Made by a program: the position numbers and the translations under genes. This document shows, one piece after another, positions 44,402 through 52,520 of a stretch of DNA of 64,000 nt (position 1 is the first letter of the stretch; each line of letters opens with the position of its first letter). Source of the DNA: Agromyces luteolus (GTDB lineage: Bacteria > Actinomycetota > Actinomycetes > Actinomycetales > Microbacteriaceae); NCBI RefSeq assembly GCF_009729855.1, contig NZ_WODA01000025.1, positions 248,001 through 312,000 on the forward strand, given 5' to 3'. The notes below the pieces were generated by a model. The model made no database searches, was not told the origin of the DNA, and saw only the letters and a list, made by a program, of their open reading frames with translations.

Positions 44402-45953
44402 CGTTCGTCTCCTCGGTCATCGTCGCACGCTGACCGGGTTCGACGACCACGAACTGGCCCATCATCCCCTGGTCCTCGTGCTGCAGCAGGTGGCAGTGGT
44501 ACATGTACGGCGTCGCCGGGTCGGCGAAGTCCTCGAACCGGAGGATCAGCTCGTAGCGGCTCCCGGGCCGGACGAGGATCGTGTCCTTCCACCCGGCGAG
44601 CTCGGCGGGCGGCGGCGCGGCGTCGATCGCCCCGATGCGGAACTGCACGTCGTGCACGTGGAAGCTGTGCGGCATCTCGCCGGCGTTCTCCACGATCCAG
44701 CGCTCGGTGGTGTCGAGCGTGACGGTCTCGTCGACGTGGTCCATGCGCATGGTGCCGCCGTTGATCTCGAACCCGTCGAGCCGGAAGGTGCGCGTCGTCG
44801 CGACGGCGTCCTCGGCGACCTCCGGCAGCTCGCGGAGCCGCTCGGGCAGGTCCGGCGCCGGATCGAGTGCCTCGGCCGCGCGCAGCTCGAGCACGTCGAA
44901 CGCGTCGGTCGCGCCGTTCATCGCCGCGATGGGCGGCTTCAGGCCCGCCGCCTCGGGCGTCATCACCGACTGCAGTCGCAGCTCCTCGCCGGGCGTCATC
45001 CGCACGAGCACCTCGGCGCGCTCGCCGGGCGAGAGCACGACGCGGTCGAGGGCGACGGATGCCTCGAGCAGCCCGCCGTCGGTCGCGATGACGTCGACCG
45101 CCCGCCCGTCCTCCCAACCGAAGGCGTAGGTGCGCGCGGTCGAGGCGTTGAGGAGGCGGAGCCGCACGACCTCGGCCTCGACCTCCGCGTACGGGGCGCG
45201 GGCGCCGTTGACGACGAGTTCGTCGCCCATGCGGCCCGCGAACCCTCGCGGTGCCGACTCGAGCCGGCCGTCGTCCGTGAACGCGGCGTCCTGCACGATG
45301 ACGGGAAGGTCGTCGACGCCGTACTCGCGCGGCAGCGGCAGTGCCGCCTCGACGTCGTCGCGGACGAGGAACATGCCCGCGAGGCCGCGCGCGACGTGCT
45401 GCTCGGTCTCGCCGTGCGGGTGCGGGTGGTACCAGAGCGTCGCAGCCTGCTGGTCGACCTCCCACTCGGGCGACCAGGTCTCGCCGGGGTCGACCATCTG
45501 GTGCGGTCCGCCGTCCATCTCGGCGGGCAGGTGCATGCCGTGCCAGTGCACGGTCGTGGGCTCGTCGAGCGCGTTGGCGACGTCGACGCGGATCCGCTCG
45601 CCGCGCTCGGCGACGATCGTGGGGCCGAGGTAGGCGCCGTCGAAGCCCCAGGTCTCGCTCGGCACGCCCGGCGCGAACTCGGTCGTGCCGGCCTGCGCCT
45701 CGAGCGAGAACACGCGCGTGCCGTCGGCGGCGACGGTCGACTCGGCGATCGGCGGCACGGGAAGCGGGGTGTCGAAGTCGACCATCCCGATCGTGGAGAC
45801 CGGGGTCGGGCCGACCAGTCCGCAGCCCGCGAAGGCGAGGGCGACGCCCGCGCCGACGGCGACCGACGCGGCCGTGACGGCGAGCGCGCGGGGCCGTCGC
45901 GGGCGGGGTCGCGGGGGTTCGGGGCGGGGTGGTCGGGCGGTCCGGTGGATCAT
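44385..45953 (-). CDS. Exported multicopper oxidase, probable lipoprotein
   Basis: 522 residues. An Arg/Pro-rich N-terminus and hydrophobic run lead to FAGC with Cys44, a possible lipobox. The cupredoxin domains carry all four copper motifs: HWHG (136-139), WYHPHPHG (175-181), HSFHVHDVQF, and YHCHLLQHEDQGMMGQF with the type 1 Cys, His and Met. The family includes CueO-like cuprous oxidases and laccases. The C-terminus ends NDDHAH, possibly metal-binding. GAGG precedes the ATG at 45953. It heads the operon with the sensor kinase and response regulator. Confidence 0.92.
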   Translation of the reverse strand: MIHRTARPPRPEPPRPRPRRPRALAVTAASVAVGAGVALAFAGCGLVGPTPVSTIGMVDFDTPLPVPPIAESTVAADGTRVFSLEAQAGTTEFAPGVPSETWGFDGAYLGPTIVAERGERIRVDVANALDEPTTVHWHGMHLPAEMDGGPHQMVDPGETWSPEWEVDQQAATLWYHPHPHGETEQHVARGLAGMFLVRDDVEAALPLPREYGVDDLPVIVQDAAFTDDGRLESAPRGFAGRMGDELVVNGARAPYAEVEAEVVRLRLLNASTARTYAFGWEDGRAVDVIATDGGLLEASVALDRVVLSPGERAEVLVRMTPGEELRLQSVMTPEAAGLKPPIAAMNGATDAFDVLELRAAEALDPAPDLPERLRELPEVAEDAVATTRTFRLDGFEINGGTMRMDHVDETVTLDTTERWIVENAGEMPHSFHVHDVQFRIGAIDAAPPPAELAGWKDTILVRPGSRYELILRFEDFADPATPYMYHCHLLQHEDQGMMGQFVVVEPGQRATMTEETNDDHAH

Positions 45954-46012
45954 GCTTCGAGCCTCGCGGGCGACGCGCACGCGCCCCAGCCGACGGCCAC
46001 CCGGATCGGCAC

Positions 46013-46026
46013 GGGGGTTCGCCCCC
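46013..46026 (-). terminator. Small GC hairpin upstream of the oxidase, after the amidohydrolase
   Basis: GGGGG-CGAA-CCCCC on the minus strand in the 117-bp gap between amidohydrolase stop and oxidase start. No clear -10 element for the oxidase operon is visible in this gap. Confidence 0.35.
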
Positions 46027-46070
46027 CTCGGCGCGGGGGTGGACCGGAGGCAGGCGCGCGTGCCGGCGGA

Positions 46071-47600
46071 TCAGAGGGCGTCGTGCGTCGCGCGTCCGCC
46101 GAGCAGCGTGAGCGCCACGGGCATCCCCCTGAGGTCGTCGACGGATGCCGCGAGCGGATCGTGCTCGACGACGGCGAGGTCGGCGACCATGCCCTCGCGC
46201 ACCTCGGCGCCGACGCCGTCGGTCGAGGCGTCGAGTGCCGCGCGGGCGTCGAGGGACTGCTCCGGATGCCACGGCTCGCGCCCGGCGCGCGAGCGGCCGA
46301 CCGCCGCGGCGATCGCGATCCACGGGTCGAGCGGTGCCACGGGCGCGTCCGAGCCGAGCGCGAGGTCGACGCCCGCCGCGGCGAGGTCGCGCAGCATGAA
46401 CGCACGGTCGGTGCGCCCCGCCCAGTAGACGTCGGCGACGTCGCGGTCGTCCATGGCGTGCTCGGGCTGCACGCTCGCGACGATGCCCAGCGCGGCGAAG
46501 CGGGCCAGGTCGTCGCGTCGGAGCAGCTGCGCGTGCTCGATCGACGCACGCCCGTGCCATCCGCCGTGCCGCACGGCCTCGAGCGCGTCGAGCGCGCGCT
46601 CGTTCGCCCGGTCGCCGATCGCGTGGACGGCCGGTGCGAGGCCGATCCGGTCGGCGCGCCGCAGGTGGGGCACGAGCTCGTCGTAGGGCACGTTCACGAG
46701 GCCGTACGGGTGCTCGTCGGGCCCGAGCCCGGGGTACGGGTCGACGCACCACGCGGTGCGCGTGTTCAGCGAGCCGTCGGTGATCACCTTGTACGGGCCG
46801 ACGCGGACGAGCCCGCCGGTGCCCGCCACCTCGTCGCCGGTGCGGAGGCCCTCGGCCTCGGCGCGGTCGAGGTCGCGCGTGTAGACGCCGAACCGCACGC
46901 GAAGCGCATCGGCGCCGTTCGCCGCGCGGCGCGCCCAGTCGTCGCGGTTCCAGCGCATCTCGAGGTCGACCACACCGACCACGCCCCGTGCCGCCGCCGC
47001 GCGCGACGCCTCGTCGACCCACGCGTCGAGCACGTCGTCGGGGAGGTCGTCGAGTTCGCGCACGAGCCGGAAGCAGTCGTCCTCGCGGAGCACCCCGCTC
47101 TCCCCCGCCGCCTCGGCGAGCCCGTGCCGCCGCGCCGCAGTGCGGTTCACCCAGCACGAGTGCAGGTCGGCGGAGACGAGCACGACCGGCACGTCGCCCG
47201 ATACGGCGTCGAGCGCGTCGATCGTCGGCGCGTCGGGCCAGAGGCCGTCGCGGTAGCCGAAGCCGACGATCTCGTCGTCTCCGCCGGTGACGGATGCCGC
47301 GACGAGCGCGACCGCCTCGGCCGCCGACCCGACGTCGCCGAGGTCGAGCCGCCGCGACACCATGGCCCACTGCGAGAGGTGCACGTGACGGTCCCACAGC
47401 CCGGGCACGACCCAGCGTCCGGCCAGCTCGAGGCGCCGGGCGCCGGGGGCGGGTGGCAGGCTTCCCGCCGGCGCGACGGCGCGGACGACGCCGCCGTCCA
47501 GGTGCAGGTCGACGGGCAGCGCCTCGCCGGGGAGGCGCCCGCCGGCGAGCACGAGCGACTTCGGGGCCGAGCGGCGCGCCGCGGCATCCGCCCCGGTCAT
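46071..47600 (-). CDS. Amidohydrolase family protein (YtcJ/Amidohydro_3 type)
   Basis: 509 residues, metal-dependent hydrolase fold. The HxH metal motif is in LWDRHVHLS, followed by a YKVITDGSLN lysine segment, HAIGDRANE, IEHAQLL and the terminal metal Asp in LGSDAPVAPLDPW. The YtcJ branch hydrolyses unknown amides or formyl compounds; the substrate is not predictable. The ATG at 47600 overlaps the stop of the PaiB-like gene by 4 bp (ATGA). Confidence 0.88.
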   Translation of the reverse strand: MTGADAAARRSAPKSLVLAGGRLPGEALPVDLHLDGGVVRAVAPAGSLPPAPGARRLELAGRWVVPGLWDRHVHLSQWAMVSRRLDLGDVGSAAEAVALVAASVTGGDDEIVGFGYRDGLWPDAPTIDALDAVSGDVPVVLVSADLHSCWVNRTAARRHGLAEAAGESGVLREDDCFRLVRELDDLPDDVLDAWVDEASRAAAARGVVGVVDLEMRWNRDDWARRAANGADALRVRFGVYTRDLDRAEAEGLRTGDEVAGTGGLVRVGPYKVITDGSLNTRTAWCVDPYPGLGPDEHPYGLVNVPYDELVPHLRRADRIGLAPAVHAIGDRANERALDALEAVRHGGWHGRASIEHAQLLRRDDLARFAALGIVASVQPEHAMDDRDVADVYWAGRTDRAFMLRDLAAAGVDLALGSDAPVAPLDPWIAIAAAVGRSRAGREPWHPEQSLDARAALDASTDGVGAEVREGMVADLAVVEHDPLAASVDDLRGMPVALTLLGGRATHDAL

Positions 47601-48298
47601 GCGCGCTCCCCCACTGCCGGCGCCGACGCGTCAGCACTCGTCGCACCGGCCCGCTCTGCGCGCGCGGCGCGCAGCACCTCGTGCGTGCGACGCATCTCCT
47701 CGGCGAGCGCGGGGCTCGCGTACGGCCCGTCACCGTCGAGTTCGGCGATGATGCGGTCGACCGTCTCGTCGGGCCGGTTCTGGCTCATCTTGTTCTTGGC
47801 GACGAACCGCGCGACCGGGATGCGGAGGCCGACGGTGCCCGCGGCGATGCGCTCGGCGTAGGCGGCGTTCTCGGGGGTCGATCGCATGCTGCGCGGCTCG
47901 GGCATCCGCTGTTCGAAGTGGTCGACGAGCGCGTCGAGCACCCGGAGGTTCTCGTCGGGCTCGAGCAGCTCGGGGGTGCCGTGCAGGTGCGCGGTGACGA
48001 AGTTCCAGGTCGGCACCGCGGGGTTCGCGTCGTACCACCCCGGTGAGATGTACCCGTGCGGCCCCTGGATGATGACGAGCACCTCGTGCCGGCCGAGCTC
48101 GTGGACGACCTCGTCGGGGCGTCCGACGTGGGTGAGGAGCACGATGCCCTCGGCGGTCTCGTCGAGGAGCACCGGGTAGTGGGAGGCCACGAGTCCCGAG
48201 GCATCCGTCATCGACACGATGATCGCCCACGGGTGCTCGCGGACCAGGCGCTTGACGCCCTCCTCACTCGCGAGGGTGAAGCTCGGGTTCTGTCTCAT
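47597..48298 (-). CDS. FMN-binding PaiB-type negative regulator
   Basis: 233 residues of the PaiB family, split-barrel flavin-binding fold: VREHPWAIIVSMTD, HYPVLLDE, HGYISPGWYD, VPTWNFVTAHLHG and FVAKNKMSQNRP. Bacillus PaiB represses sporulation and protease genes, but most members have no proven regulator function and could be flavoenzymes. AGGAG precedes the ATG. It is coupled to the amidohydrolase gene and follows nei after 12 bp, so all four genes rpiB-nei-paiB-amidohydrolase may be one transcript. Confidence 0.88.
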   Translation of the reverse strand: MRQNPSFTLASEEGVKRLVREHPWAIIVSMTDASGLVASHYPVLLDETAEGIVLLTHVGRPDEVVHELGRHEVLVIIQGPHGYISPGWYDANPAVPTWNFVTAHLHGTPELLEPDENLRVLDALVDHFEQRMPEPRSMRSTPENAAYAERIAAGTVGLRIPVARFVAKNKMSQNRPDETVDRIIAELDGDGPYASPALAEEMRRTHEVLRAARAERAGATSADASAPAVGERA

Positions 48299-48310
48299 GC
48301 GGTTCGACTC

Positions 48311-49315
48311 CTAGGCCTGGCAGTTCGGGCACCAGTACAGCTTGCGGGCGCCCATCTCCTCGAGGGCGATGTTCGTACCGCACACCCGGCAGGGCAGGCC
48401 CTCGCGCTTGTACACCCAGTGGCGGTCGTCGCGGTTGGCCATGGCGGCGCGCCAGGCCTCGCCCTCGAGCCCGTCCATCGTCATCATCTGGCCGGTCTCG
48501 ACGCCGATGCGGAGGAGCCTCGACCAGTCGCGCCAGAGCTCGCGGACGGTGTCCTCGGGCACGATCCGGCCGGGCGTGTGCGGGTTCAGGCGGGCCCGGA
48601 AGAGCAGCTCGGCACGGTAGACGTTGCCGATGCCGGAGACGACGTTCTGGTCCATGAGCAGCAGGCCGATGGGCGTGGGCTTCCGGCGGACGACGCTCGT
48701 GAAGCGCTCCTCGGCGTCGGCACCGACGTCGATGAGCGGGTCGGGGCCGAGCCTGCCGACGACCGACTCGACCTGCGCGGGGTCGAGCACCTCGCACGCG
48801 GTGGGCCCGCGGAGGTCGGCGACGACGGCGTCGGTGAGGAGGCGCACGCGCACCTGCCCGATCGGCTCGGGCGGGAAGGTCTCGAGCGCCGCCCCCTCCT
48901 TCTCCGACTCCGACATGCGCAGCCTCGTGCGGCGGGGCGCGCCGATCGAGGTGACCGAGTTCTCGCCCGCGGTGTCGAACACGACCGCGTCGGGGTTGGG
49001 GCCGTCGAGGAAGGTGCCCTTCTGGTTCGTCTGCCCCATGCGCCCGTTCGACGAGGCGATCGTGGCATCCATCAGGATGTCGCCCGCGAAGTCCCACGCC
49101 CCGTACATGCCGAGGTGGACCCTGAGCCAGCGGTCGCCCTCGAAGCCGAGGAACATCTGCTTGCCGACGGCACGGGCGTCGACCATCCGTCGCCCGTCGA
49201 GGTCGGCCGCGCCCTCGGCGAACCGGCCCTGCGGGCTCGAGGCGCGCACGATGCGGCCGACGAAGTTGCGCTCGAACTGGCGGGTGATGCGGTGGACGGA
49301 ATGGCCCTCGGGCAC
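48311..49315 (-). CDS. nei: Fpg/Nei family DNA glycosylase
   Basis: 334 residues. After removal of the initiator the N-terminus is Pro-Glu-Gly-His, with Pro2 the Schiff-base nucleophile and Glu3 the catalytic acid. The helix-two-turn-helix is around NVVSGIGNVYRAELLF and a C-terminal zinc finger has CRVCGTN and CPNCQA. It excises oxidised bases. It is longer than E. coli Nei, with an insertion of about 50 residues around residue 110-160. The start is GTG. Its coupling with rpiB matches the mycobacterial Rv2465c-Rv2464c pair. Confidence 0.92.
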   Translation of the reverse strand: MPEGHSVHRITRQFERNFVGRIVRASSPQGRFAEGAADLDGRRMVDARAVGKQMFLGFEGDRWLRVHLGMYGAWDFAGDILMDATIASSNGRMGQTNQKGTFLDGPNPDAVVFDTAGENSVTSIGAPRRTRLRMSESEKEGAALETFPPEPIGQVRVRLLTDAVVADLRGPTACEVLDPAQVESVVGRLGPDPLIDVGADAEERFTSVVRRKPTPIGLLLMDQNVVSGIGNVYRAELLFRARLNPHTPGRIVPEDTVRELWRDWSRLLRIGVETGQMMTMDGLEGEAWRAAMANRDDRHWVYKREGLPCRVCGTNIALEEMGARKLYWCPNCQA

Positions 49316-49318
49316 CGG

Positions 49319-49846
49319 CTACTCCGCGGGCGCGCCGACGACGCGACCGGTCGAACCGTCGACGTCGACGCCCTTGCCGGCGATGTCGCCCGTCGTCTCG
49401 TACTCGGCGAGCTGCCCGATGCGGCGCACGTGCCGCTCGTCGCCCGAGAACGGCTCGGCGATGAAGGCGTCGATGTAGCGGATCGCCTCCTCCACGGTGT
49501 GCTGGCGCGCGCCGATCGAGATGACGTTCGCGTCGTTGTGCTGGCGCGCGAGGATCGCGGTGTCCATGCTCCACACGAGGGCCGCGCGGATGCCCGCCAC
49601 CTTGTTCGCGGCGATCTGCTCGCCGTTGCCCGAACCGCCGAAGACCACGCCGAGCGTCTTCACGCCCGCGGCCTGGTCGCGCGCCACGGCGAGCGCGGCG
49701 TTGATGCAGAAGGCCGGGTAGTCGTCGAGCGCGTCGTACTCGACGGGGCCGTGGTCGACGACCTCGTGGCCGCCGTTGACGAGGTGCGCCTGGAGCGTCC
49801 GGCTGAACTCGAGGCCGGCATGGTCGGTCGCGATGTGGATGCGCAT
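49319..49846 (-). CDS. rpiB: Ribose-5-phosphate isomerase B
   Basis: 175 residues. Starts MRIHIATDHAGLEFS with the substrate His, and has GGSGNGEQIAANKVAGIRAAL, where Glu76 is the catalytic base typical of the actinobacterial RpiB type rather than the cysteine of E. coli RpiB. It interconverts ribose 5-phosphate and ribulose 5-phosphate. The ATG at 49846 follows TAGACT by six bases without a ribosome binding site, so the transcript is probably leaderless. Confidence 0.94.
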   Translation of the reverse strand: MRIHIATDHAGLEFSRTLQAHLVNGGHEVVDHGPVEYDALDDYPAFCINAALAVARDQAAGVKTLGVVFGGSGNGEQIAANKVAGIRAALVWSMDTAILARQHNDANVISIGARQHTVEEAIRYIDAFIAEPFSGDERHVRRIGQLAEYETTGDIAGKGVDVDGSTGRVVGAPAE

Positions 49847-49852
49847 GCGGCA

Positions 49853-49858
49853 AGTCTA
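49853..49858 (-). promoter_or_regulatory. -10 element of a probable leaderless promoter (rpiB-nei)
   Basis: TAGACT on the minus strand, six bases before the rpiB ATG. Confidence 0.6.
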
Positions 49859-49967
49859 GGGATCGCCGCTCCCCTCCCGGGCCGCATGTCGCGCGACTAG
49901 GCTGATCGGGTTGCCCGCGCCACGAACGCGGGGCCGACGCATCCGTTCGACGCAGATGGAGACCTGA

Positions 49968-52520
49968 GTGCCTGGAGAGAACCTCACCCGCATCGAGGCC
50001 GAGGAGCGCGCCGCGCTCGTCACGGTGCACGACTACGACGTCCGCCTGGACGTCACCACCGGGCCGGAGGTGTTCCGCTCGGAGACCACGGTGCGCTTCG
50101 CCGCCCGGACGGGTGCGTCGACCTTCATCGACGCGATCACCGCGACCGTGCACTCGGTCACGCTCAACGGCCGCGAGCTCGACCCGGCCGAGGTCAGCGA
50201 CGGCGTGCGCATCCGGCTCGCCGACCTCGAGGACGAGAACGAGCTGACCGTCGTCGCCGACGGCCGATACATGCACACGGGCGAGGGCCTGCACCGCTTC
50301 GTCGACCCGGTCGACGACGAGGTCTACCTGTACACCCAGTTCGAGGTGCCCGACTCGCGCCGCATGTACGCGGTGTTCGAGCAGCCCGACCTGAAGGCCG
50401 CGTTCCGGTTCACGGTCACCGCGCCCGCGCACTGGCAGGTCGTGTCGAACTCGCCGACGCCGGAGCCCGTCGACGCGCACGAGGGTGCGAAGACCTGGGC
50501 GTTCGAGCCGACCCCGCGCATCTCCAGCTACATCACCGCGCTCGTCGCCGGCCCCTACGACGTCGTGCGCGACGAGCTCACGAGCGCCGACGGCCGCGTC
50601 ATCCCGCTCGGCGTGTTCGCACGCAAGAGCCTCTCGGAGTACCTCGACGCGGACTACGTGTTCGAGAAGACCAAGCAGGGCTTCGAGTACTTCGAGGCGA
50701 AGTTCGGCGTGCCCTACCCGTTCGCCAAGTACGACCAGCTGTTCGTGCCCGAGTACAACGCTGGCGCCATGGAGAACGCGGGCGCGGTCACGTTCACCGA
50801 GTTCTACGTGTTCCGTTCGAAGGTGACGGATGCCGTCCGCGAGCGCCGGGTGGTGACGATCCTGCACGAGCTCGCCCACATGTGGTTCGGCGACCTCGTG
50901 ACCATGAAGTGGTGGAACGACCTCTGGCTGAACGAGTCGTTCGCCGAGTGGGCGTCGACGATCGCGACCGCCGAGGCCACCGAGTGGAAGAACGCGTGGA
51001 CGACCTTCAACTCGATGGAGAAGGCCTGGGCCTACCGACAGGACCAGCTGCCCTCGACGCACCCGATCGTCGCGGAGATCCGCGACCTCGAGGACGTGCT
51101 CGTGAACTTCGACGGCATCACCTACGCCAAGGGCGGGTCGGTGCTCAAGCAGCTGGCCGCCTGGGTCGGCGTCGAGGCCTTCTTCGCCGGCGTCTCGGCG
51201 TACTTCCGGAAGCACGCCTGGGGCAACACGACCCTGGCCGACCTGCTCGCCGAGCTCGAGGCCGCGAGCGGCCGCGACCTGTCCGAGTGGGGCGGGCTCT
51301 GGCTCGAGACGGCCGGCGTGAACACGCTGCGCCCCGAGATCGAGACCGACCACGACGGTCGGATCACCTCGTTCGCCGTGCTCCAGTCGGCGATCGAGGA
51401 GCACCCGACCATCCGTCCGCACCGCCTCGCGATCGGCTTCTACAGCCTCACCGGCGGCAAGCTCGTGCGCGACCACCGCGTCGAGCTCGACGTCGACGGC
51501 GAGCGCACGGAGGTCGCAGACCTCGTCGGCCTCGAGCGCCCGGACCTCGTGCTGCTGAACGACGACGACCTCGCGTACGCGAAGATCCGCCTCGACGGCG
51601 CCTCGCACGGCGTCGCCCTCGCGAACCTGTCCGAGATCGAGGACCCGCTCGCGCGCGCCCTCGTCTGGAGCTCCGTCTGGGATGCCACGCGCGACGCCGA
51701 GACGCGCGCGAGCGACTACCTCGCACTCGTGCTCGGCAACATCGCGAGCGAGACCGAGTCGACGACCCTGCGCATCGTCCTGGCGAACGCGATCCTCGCG
51801 GCGAACGCGTACACCGAGCCCGGGCGACGGCACGACGCGCTGCGCCTCCTCGCCGACGGGTTCTGGGACCTCGCGAACGAGGCCGAGGCCGGCAGCGACG
51901 CGCAGTTCCAGTTCGTCAAGTCGTTCGCCGCGATCGCCGAGCACGGCTCGAACCTCGACGCGCTCGAGGAGCTCTACGCCGGCACGATCTCACTCGAGGG
52001 GCTCGCGGTCGACACCGACCTCGGCTGGGAGCTGCTCATCGCGCTGGCCGCCGCCGGTCGCTCGGCCGACCCCGAGATCGACGCCCGCCTCGCCGAGGAC
52101 GACACCGTGACCGGGCGCGAGGCCGCCGCGAAGGCACGTGCGGCGATCCCGACGTCCGCCGCCAAGGAGCGTGCCTGGGCGTCGATCGTCGACTCGGACA
52201 CCGCGTCGAACTCGGTGGTGCGCGACACGGCCGAGGGGTTCCTCCGTGCCTCGGACCCCGCCCTGCTCGAGGCCTTCGTCACGCGGTACTTCGGCATGCT
52301 CGAGGGCATCTGGGAGGCTCGCAGCTACGCGATCGCCGAGAAGCTCGTCGACGGGCTCTACCCGTCGCCGCTCGCGAACCGGGGTCTCGCCGACGCGAGC
52401 CGCGCCTGGCTCGACGGGCACCCGGACGCTCCGGCGGCGCTGCGCCGACTCGTCGTCGAGAGGCTCGCCGGCGTCGACCGCGCGCTGGCCGCGCAGGCGC
52501 GCGACGCGCGGGAGGCCTGA
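49968..52520 (+). CDS. pepN: Aminopeptidase N (M1 family), first of two tandem copies
   Basis: 850 residues. GAMEN exopeptidase motif at 266-270, zinc site HELAH (300-304) with the third ligand Glu323 in LNESFAEW, and a long helical C-terminal ERAP1-like domain. It removes N-terminal residues from peptides in the cytoplasm; no signal peptide. GGAGA precedes the GTG at 49968; TAGGCT at 49898-49903 is a possible -10. The stop is immediately followed by the ATG of a second full-length paralog. Confidence 0.95.
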   Translation: MPGENLTRIEAEERAALVTVHDYDVRLDVTTGPEVFRSETTVRFAARTGASTFIDAITATVHSVTLNGRELDPAEVSDGVRIRLADLEDENELTVVADGRYMHTGEGLHRFVDPVDDEVYLYTQFEVPDSRRMYAVFEQPDLKAAFRFTVTAPAHWQVVSNSPTPEPVDAHEGAKTWAFEPTPRISSYITALVAGPYDVVRDELTSADGRVIPLGVFARKSLSEYLDADYVFEKTKQGFEYFEAKFGVPYPFAKYDQLFVPEYNAGAMENAGAVTFTEFYVFRSKVTDAVRERRVVTILHELAHMWFGDLVTMKWWNDLWLNESFAEWASTIATAEATEWKNAWTTFNSMEKAWAYRQDQLPSTHPIVAEIRDLEDVLVNFDGITYAKGGSVLKQLAAWVGVEAFFAGVSAYFRKHAWGNTTLADLLAELEAASGRDLSEWGGLWLETAGVNTLRPEIETDHDGRITSFAVLQSAIEEHPTIRPHRLAIGFYSLTGGKLVRDHRVELDVDGERTEVADLVGLERPDLVLLNDDDLAYAKIRLDGASHGVALANLSEIEDPLARALVWSSVWDATRDAETRASDYLALVLGNIASETESTTLRIVLANAILAANAYTEPGRRHDALRLLADGFWDLANEAEAGSDAQFQFVKSFAAIAEHGSNLDALEELYAGTISLEGLAVDTDLGWELLIALAAAGRSADPEIDARLAEDDTVTGREAAAKARAAIPTSAAKERAWASIVDSDTASNSVVRDTAEGFLRASDPALLEAFVTRYFGMLEGIWEARSYAIAEKLVDGLYPSPLANRGLADASRAWLDGHPDAPAALRRLVVERLAGVDRALAAQARDAREA

